Positions 5,448 through 9,059 of a DNA stretch of 9,059 nucleotides are shown piece after piece (within the stretch, counting starts at the first letter, position 1; each line of letters begins with the position of its first letter). The DNA comes from JAKZRT01 sp047518005. GTDB taxonomy: Bacteria > Pseudomonadota > Alphaproteobacteria > Rhodobacterales > Rhodobacteraceae. The notes under the pieces are model-generated. The model was not told the origin of the DNA. It saw only the letters and a program-made list of their open reading frames with translations, and searched no databases. The stretch is taken from the NCBI GenBank assembly GCA_047518005.1, contig JAKZRT010000117.1, forward strand, positions 1-9,059, read 5' to 3'. The position numbers were made by a program, and so were the translations under genes.

Positions 5448-6290
5448 ATGTCGACTAGCAACGCCGCGCAACAGGATTTTTGGACCGGCACGGTTGGCGA
5501 GGGTTGGGTCCGCGATCAGGTGGCCATCGACCGTGTTTTTCGGCCCGTGCTCGAGGCTCTGCTTGAGGCAGCAGATTTGCCGCCCGGCGCGCGCGTTCTT
5601 GATATCGGCTGTGGATCGGGGGCCAGCAGCTTGGCGGCGGCCCGGTCGGTTGGGCCAAGTGGCTTCGTGCTGGGCGCCGACATTTCCGAGACGCTTCTGG
5701 CGCAGGCTCGAACGCTTGCCGGTGACGGGCCCCGGAATGTTGAGTTTCGACTTGCCGATGCCCAGACCGCATCCTTTGAACCGGCGTTCGAGGCGCTGAT
5801 CTCGCGTTTCGGGATGATGTTTTTCGCCGACCCCCGCGCGGCCTTCGAAAACCTGGCGGCGGCGCTGGTTCGCGATGCGCGCATGACCTTTATCTGTTGG
5901 GGAGCGCTGGCGGAAAATCCGTGGTTCCGCCTTTCCGCCGAGGTGGCGGCTGAAATTTACGGACCCGATACGCCCGGCGATCCGCACAGCCCCGGTCCGA
6001 TGGCTTTCGCCGATCCGGGCCGGGTCACCGGGTTGATGGCGACTGCCGGTTTACGGAATGTCGCGGCCGAGACGGTCGAGATCATGCTGACGCTCGCCGC
6101 AACGGTTGACGACGCAGCGGCGCTGGCGACCCGAATAGGTCCGGCGGTGCGCCGTTGGCGGGCGGCTGGGGCCGACCCCGACCAATTGCCCGTGCTCGCC
6201 GCTGCCCTGCGCGACCGGCTGGCACCCTTTGCGTGCCCAGAGGGCGTGCGTGTGCCGGCACGGCTGATCCTATATCGGGCCGTTGTGTGA
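5448..6290 (+). CDS. Class I SAM-dependent methyltransferase, substrate unknown
   Basis: The 280-residue cytoplasmic protein has a Rossmann-fold methyltransferase core. Motif I is VLDIGCGSG (50-58). Asp78 in GADIS is the likely ribose-binding acid after strand beta2, LADAQ (102-106) matches motif III with Asp104 near the adenine, and SRFGMMFF (119-126) is the following strand. The N-terminus (QQDFWTGTVGEGWVRDQ) resembles UbiE/COQ5-like small-molecule methyltransferases whose start reads YW-x-G-x2-G-x2-W. The C-terminal third is family-variable and probably sets the substrate. The ATG at 5448 has a purine-rich site (AGCAGGG) just upstream. It is divergent from tetR, with a palindromic operator between them, so it is probably regulated by that TetR. 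The lipoprotein gene follows 26 bp later and may be co-transcribed. A link to the hpa pathway is not evident. Confidence 0.88.
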   Translation: MSTSNAAQQDFWTGTVGEGWVRDQVAIDRVFRPVLEALLEAADLPPGARVLDIGCGSGASSLAAARSVGPSGFVLGADISETLLAQARTLAGDGPRNVEFRLADAQTASFEPAFEALISRFGMMFFADPRAAFENLAAALVRDARMTFICWGALAENPWFRLSAEVAAEIYGPDTPGDPHSPGPMAFADPGRVTGLMATAGLRNVAAETVEIMLTLAATVDDAAALATRIGPAVRRWRAAGADPDQLPVLAAALRDRLAPFACPEGVRVPARLILYRAVV

Positions 6291-6316
6291 TCATGGCCTT
6301 TGGCGGAGCTGGAATT

Positions 6317-6673
6317 ATGATTGCCAAAATAATGACCCGAAAAACCATTATCCGGCCCCCGACCCTTTGCGCGGCCGCCCTGTTCGGCGGCCTGATCTCT
6401 CTGGCTGCCTGTTCGGGTTTCCCCGACCTTGAAATACCGCCGAGCGCAGCGGCGCAGGGGGCCGATTATCCGAAAATCATCCCGATCGAGGGTCTGATGA
6501 TCATGGCCCTCGGGCCGCGCACCGGCAGCGGCGAGCAGGCGGCACCAGCGACGGCGACCGCGCAGACCCAGGGGTTCGGGGCGCGCCTTGCCCGCCTGCG
6601 GGCGCGCGCGGCCCTGATGCGCGGCGCCCCGGTCGATGCCGCGACCCGTGCGCGGCTGGCGGCGGCGGGGTAG
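6317..6673 (+). CDS. Small predicted lipoprotein of unknown function
   Basis: The 118-residue protein has a type II signal peptide: a basic N-terminus (KIMTRK, then R13), a hydrophobic stretch (about 17-29) and a lipobox LAAC with Cys32 as the lipidation site. Ser33 after it fits outer-membrane sorting by the enterobacterial rule. The mature part is about 87 residues. It begins with a Pro-rich segment containing YPKIIPIEGL (51-60), then an Ala/Thr/Gln linker, and ends in an Ala/Arg-rich stretch (about 86-118) likely to form an amphipathic helix. I chose ATG 6317 because GGAG at 6305-6308 is well spaced. An in-frame ATG at 6293, 2 bp after the methyltransferase stop, and one at 6332 are alternatives. 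No domain is recognised. It precedes hom by 75 bp. Confidence 0.75.
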   Translation: MIAKIMTRKTIIRPPTLCAAALFGGLISLAACSGFPDLEIPPSAAAQGADYPKIIPIEGLMIMALGPRTGSGEQAAPATATAQTQGFGARLARLRARAALMRGAPVDAATRARLAAAG

Positions 6674-6748
6674 AGGCGCCCCCGTTGCCTCGGGCGGTTG
6701 AAGCGGCTAACACCCCGCACGACGCCCGAACGCACCGGAGATTGGCCC

Positions 6749-8035
6749 ATGTCCACACACATTCGCCTTGGCATCGCCGGTCTGGGGACCGTGGGCGGCG
6801 GCGTTGCCAAAATTCTGCGCGATCAGGCGCAGTCGATCGAGGCGCGGGCCGGGTGCCGGGTCAGTATCAGCGCGGTTTCGGCACGCAATCGGTCAAAGGA
6901 TCGCGGTGTCGATCTGTCGGGCTTTGCGTGGGAGGACGACCCGGTCGCGCTGGCGCGGCGCGACGATGTGGACGTGCTGGTCGAACTGATCGGCGGCAGC
7001 GACGGACCGGCCAAGGCCGCGACCGAGGCGGCGATTGGCGCGGGCAAGCACGTGGTGACTGCCAACAAGGCGATGCTGGCGATCCACGGGCAGGCGCTGG
7101 CCGAGGCTGCTGAGGCGGCCCCGGTGGCGCTGTTGTTCGAGGCCGCCGTGGCGGGCGGCATTCCGTGCGTCAAGGCCCTGACCGAGGGGCTGGCCGGGAA
7201 CGGCATCACCCGCGTCATGGGGGTGATGAACGGCACCTGCAATTACATCCTGACCCGAATGGAAAGCGCCGGTCTGAGCTATGACGAGGTGTTTCAGGAG
7301 GCGTCCGATCTGGGGTACCTTGAGGCCGATCCGACGCTTGACGTGGGGGGCATTGATGCGGGTCACAAGCTGGCGCTGCTGGCCGCCATCGCATTTGGTG
7401 CCCGGGTCGATTTTGATGGGGTGCGGTTGCAGGGGATCGACGCGGTGACCATCGACGATATTCGCCAAGCCGCTGACATGGGTTTTCGCATCAAGCTTCT
7501 GGGCGTTGCGCAGGCGGGCGAAGACGGGATCGAGGCGCGCATGACGCCCTGTCTGGTCCCCGCCGCTTCGCCGCTTGGTACCCTGGAAGGGCCGACAAAT
7601 ATGGTGGTTTTCGAAGGCGATGCCGTGGGCCGCATCGTCATGTCGGGCGCCGGTGCGGGCGAGGGCCCCACGGCGAGCGCGGTCTGGTCCGACATCATCG
7701 ACATCGCGCGCGGCTTCCGGCGGCCGGTCTTTGGCCGTCCTGCCAAGGATCTGGCCAAGGCGGTTGCGGCCAAATCCTCGCCGCCTGCGCCGTTCTACCT
7801 GCGCATGACGCTGCGCGACGAGCCCGGCGCATTGGCCCAGGTGTCGGCGAAACTGGGCGAGGCGGGCGTATCGATCGACCGGATGCGCCAGTATGGTCAC
7901 GAGGGCACCAAGGCGCCGGTGCTGATCGTGACGCACGAGACCGATCCCGCCGCGCTTGAGGGCGCGGTTGCGGCGCTGGCGCAGACCGGCGTGGTCGAGG
8001 GCGCTCCGGTCGCGATGCGGATTGAAATGGTCTGA
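6749..8035 (+). CDS. hom: Homoserine dehydrogenase with C-terminal ACT domain
   Basis: This enzyme reduces aspartate-4-semialdehyde to homoserine with NAD(P)H, the branch point toward threonine and methionine. It has 428 residues, normal for the stand-alone bacterial type. The NAD(P)-binding motif is GLGTVGGG (11-18), followed by the conserved TANKA with Lys107. The catalytic domain contains GGIPCVKAL (136-144), NGTCNYIL (161-168) and the signature EADPTLDVGGIDAGHKL, with Asp203 and Lys207 at the positions of the catalytic Asp/Lys pair. An ACT domain (about 349-428, starting FYLRMTLRDEPGAL) suggests feedback control, usually by threonine. The ATG at 6749 is supported by GGAG at 6737-6740. An in-frame TTG at 6698 would add 17 residues without family support. 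No leader peptide or riboswitch is seen upstream. Confidence 0.96.
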   Translation: MSTHIRLGIAGLGTVGGGVAKILRDQAQSIEARAGCRVSISAVSARNRSKDRGVDLSGFAWEDDPVALARRDDVDVLVELIGGSDGPAKAATEAAIGAGKHVVTANKAMLAIHGQALAEAAEAAPVALLFEAAVAGGIPCVKALTEGLAGNGITRVMGVMNGTCNYILTRMESAGLSYDEVFQEASDLGYLEADPTLDVGGIDAGHKLALLAAIAFGARVDFDGVRLQGIDAVTIDDIRQAADMGFRIKLLGVAQAGEDGIEARMTPCLVPAASPLGTLEGPTNMVVFEGDAVGRIVMSGAGAGEGPTASAVWSDIIDIARGFRRPVFGRPAKDLAKAVAAKSSPPAPFYLRMTLRDEPGALAQVSAKLGEAGVSIDRMRQYGHEGTKAPVLIVTHETDPAALEGAVAALAQTGVVEGAPVAMRIEMV

Positions 8036-8053
8036 ATTGCGCGTCTTTCTTTC

Positions 8054-8095
8054 GGGCATGGTGACACGGGCCATGTCCCCGGCGACTTGTTTTTT
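8054..8095 (+). terminator. Weak hairpin and T-run after hom
   Basis: GGGCATGG (8054-8061) can pair with CCATGTCCC (8071-8079) with one bulged base and a 9-base loop. A run of six T follows at 8090-8095. The ten bases between stem and T-run are too many for a standard intrinsic terminator, so at most it is an attenuating or weak stop between hom and glpX. Confidence 0.2.
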
Positions 8096-8151
8096 GGCGC
8101 GCAGTCGGGCAAGCGGTACCCACCATCGATCAGCGCACCAAAGGACCGTCA

Positions 8152-9059
8152 ATGACTGTAGATTTTCATGACCGTATGCTTTCCCTGGGCTTGGCCCGCG
8201 TCTCCGAGGCCGCAGCAATGGCATCTGCCGGGCAAATCGGTCGGGGCGACGAAAAGGCCGCCGATCAGGCAGCTGTGGACGCTATGCGCACCCAGCTGAA
8301 CCTGCTCGATATCGCCGGGGTCGTGGTCATCGGCGAGGGCGAGCGCGACGAGGCGCCGATGTTGTTCATCGGCGAAGAGGTCGGCACCGGCAAGGGACCG
8401 GCGGTCGACATCGCGCTTGACCCGCTGGAAGGCACCACGCTGACCGCCAAGGACATGCCCAATGCGCTGGCGGTGATCGCCATGGGGCCGCGCGGGTCGA
8501 TGCTGCATGCGCCAGATACCTATATGGACAAACTGGCCATCGGTCCGGGGTTCCGGCAGGGCGTTGTGACCCTGGACATGTCGCCCGCCGAGCGGGTGTC
8601 GGCGCTGGCCGCCGCCAAGGGCGCTTCGACCCACGACATCACTGTCTGCGTGCTGGAACGTCCGCGTCATGAGGAAATGATCGCCGAGCTCAGGACCACC
8701 GACTGCGCGATCCGGCTGATCACCGACGGCGATGTGGCCGGCGTCATGCATTGTGCCGAGGCCGAGAAAACCGGGATCGACATGTACATGGGGTCGGGCG
8801 GCGCGCCCGAGGGCGTATTGGCGGCGGCGGCGCTGAAATGCATGGGCGGGCAGATCTACGCCAGACTGGTGTTTCGCAACGACGACGAAAAGGCGCGCGC
8901 GGGCCGCGCCGGGATCACCAACCTCGACCGGGTCTATACCCGCGATGATCTGGTCACCAGCGACGTGATCTTTGCCGCGACCGGGGTCACCGACGGGTCG
9001 ATCCTGCACGGGATCCGGCGCGAGCCGGGGTTTCTGACCGCCGAGACGGTGCTGATGCG
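8152..9059 (+). CDS. glpX: Class II fructose-1,6-bisphosphatase GlpX, 3' end beyond the window
   Basis: This enzyme hydrolyses fructose-1,6-bisphosphate to fructose-6-phosphate in gluconeogenesis. The frame is open from the ATG at 8152 (ribosome binding site AAGGA, 8141-8145) to the right edge, giving 302 codons; the family is typically about 320-335. By recollected alignment with E. coli GlpX, the lithium-sensitive phosphatase residues are conserved: Asp38, Glu62 (VIGEGE), Asp90 and Glu93 (DPLEGT), and Glu220 (GGAPEG). The motif RDEAPMLFIGEEVGTG (65-80) is typical. The last visible residues, TAETVLM, match the family shortly before its C-terminus, so only the tail is missing. It follows hom by 116 bp and may be co-transcribed. 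This is probably the main gluconeogenic phosphatase or one of two isozymes. Confidence 0.95.
   Translation, partial: MTVDFHDRMLSLGLARVSEAAAMASAGQIGRGDEKAADQAAVDAMRTQLNLLDIAGVVVIGEGERDEAPMLFIGEEVGTGKGPAVDIALDPLEGTTLTAKDMPNALAVIAMGPRGSMLHAPDTYMDKLAIGPGFRQGVVTLDMSPAERVSALAAAKGASTHDITVCVLERPRHEEMIAELRTTDCAIRLITDGDVAGVMHCAEAEKTGIDMYMGSGGAPEGVLAAAALKCMGGQIYARLVFRNDDEKARAGRAGITNLDRVYTRDDLVTSDVIFAATGVTDGSILHGIRREPGFLTAETVLM

Noticed and set aside
6155..6316. Upstream extension of the lipoprotein frame into the methyltransferase gene
   Set aside because: It would bury the signal peptide inside the protein; the ATG at 6317 has a good ribosome binding site.
6677..6696. Hairpin CGCCC/GGGCG between the lipoprotein gene and hom as a terminator
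   Set aside because: The stem is only 5 bp with a 10-base loop and no T-run follows.
6698..6748. TTG start for hom
   Set aside because: It has no good ribosome binding site and the extra residues are not seen in the family. The ATG at 6749 has GGAG 8 bases upstream.
6674..6748. Riboswitch or leader-peptide attenuator before hom
   Set aside because: The 75-bp gap is too short for known amino-acid riboswitches, and no Thr/Ile-rich leader frame is visible.
6893..8224. 443-codon open frame on the minus strand opposite hom
   Set aside because: It covers hom and the glpX start in antisense. Its composition (His/Arg/Gln rich) is typical of a shadow frame, and the sense gene is unambiguous.
8149..9009. 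286-codon minus-strand frame opposite glpX
   Set aside because: The plus-strand glpX frame is open to the window edge with full family motifs; this frame is its complement.
1..9059. CRISPR array, tRNA/rRNA genes, phage genes, defence or toxin-antitoxin system
   Set aside because: No spaced repeats, no RNA-gene signatures, and no open frame with such motifs. Every sizeable intact frame is explained by metabolic, regulatory or transposase genes.

Overview
The window is high-GC, densely packed bacterial DNA, most likely from an alphaproteobacterium of the Rhodobacterales/Roseobacter type. The reasons are codon use strongly biased to G/C, similarity of the proteins to that group as I recall it, and the linkage of a homoserine dehydrogenase gene to a class II fructose-1,6-bisphosphatase gene (hom-glpX), which I recall as common there. 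No search was run, so the taxonomy is inference.

Layout. (1) Positions 1-120 are the end of an insertion sequence that runs off the left edge. It carries the first 18 codons of a transposase read leftward, resembling the ISNCY (IS1202-like) group, two copies of a 10-bp terminal motif, and a hairpin covering the transposase ribosome binding site. (2) Positions 231-4766 hold a compact rightward five-gene operon, hpaF-hpaE-hpaD-hpaG-hpaH, for meta-cleavage catabolism of homoprotocatechuate (3,4-dihydroxyphenylacetate). Adjacent genes overlap or are 4 bp apart. (3) Positions 4770-5357 hold a leftward TetR-family regulator that meets hpaH tail to tail with a 3-bp gap. It is divergent from a SAM-dependent methyltransferase (5448-6290), and the shared 90-bp promoter region has a 7-2-7 inverted repeat that looks like a TetR operator. 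(4) A small lipoprotein gene (6317-6673) follows. (5) Then come housekeeping genes: homoserine dehydrogenase (6749-8035) and glpX (8152 to the right edge, cut about 20-30 codons before its end).

How the genes work together. HpaD opens the homoprotocatechuate ring. HpaE oxidises the resulting semialdehyde. HpaF isomerises 5-carboxymethyl-2-hydroxymuconate. HpaG, a fumarylacetoacetate-hydrolase-fold enzyme, decarboxylates (and may isomerise) the tricarboxylate. HpaH hydrates 2-oxohept-4-ene-1,7-dioate. The following aldolase (HpaI), the 4-hydroxyphenylacetate hydroxylase (HpaBC), transport and the usual regulator are not in the window. They may lie to the left of the insertion sequence or elsewhere.

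I found no phage, CRISPR, tRNA, rRNA, toxin-antitoxin or defence system. The novelty is modest: a mixed-ancestry hpa pathway (class I vicinal-oxygen-chelate dioxygenase and a single-domain HpaG), an insertion sequence landed directly upstream of the operon, a likely TetR operator with a possibly leaderless tetR, and an uncharacterised small lipoprotein.
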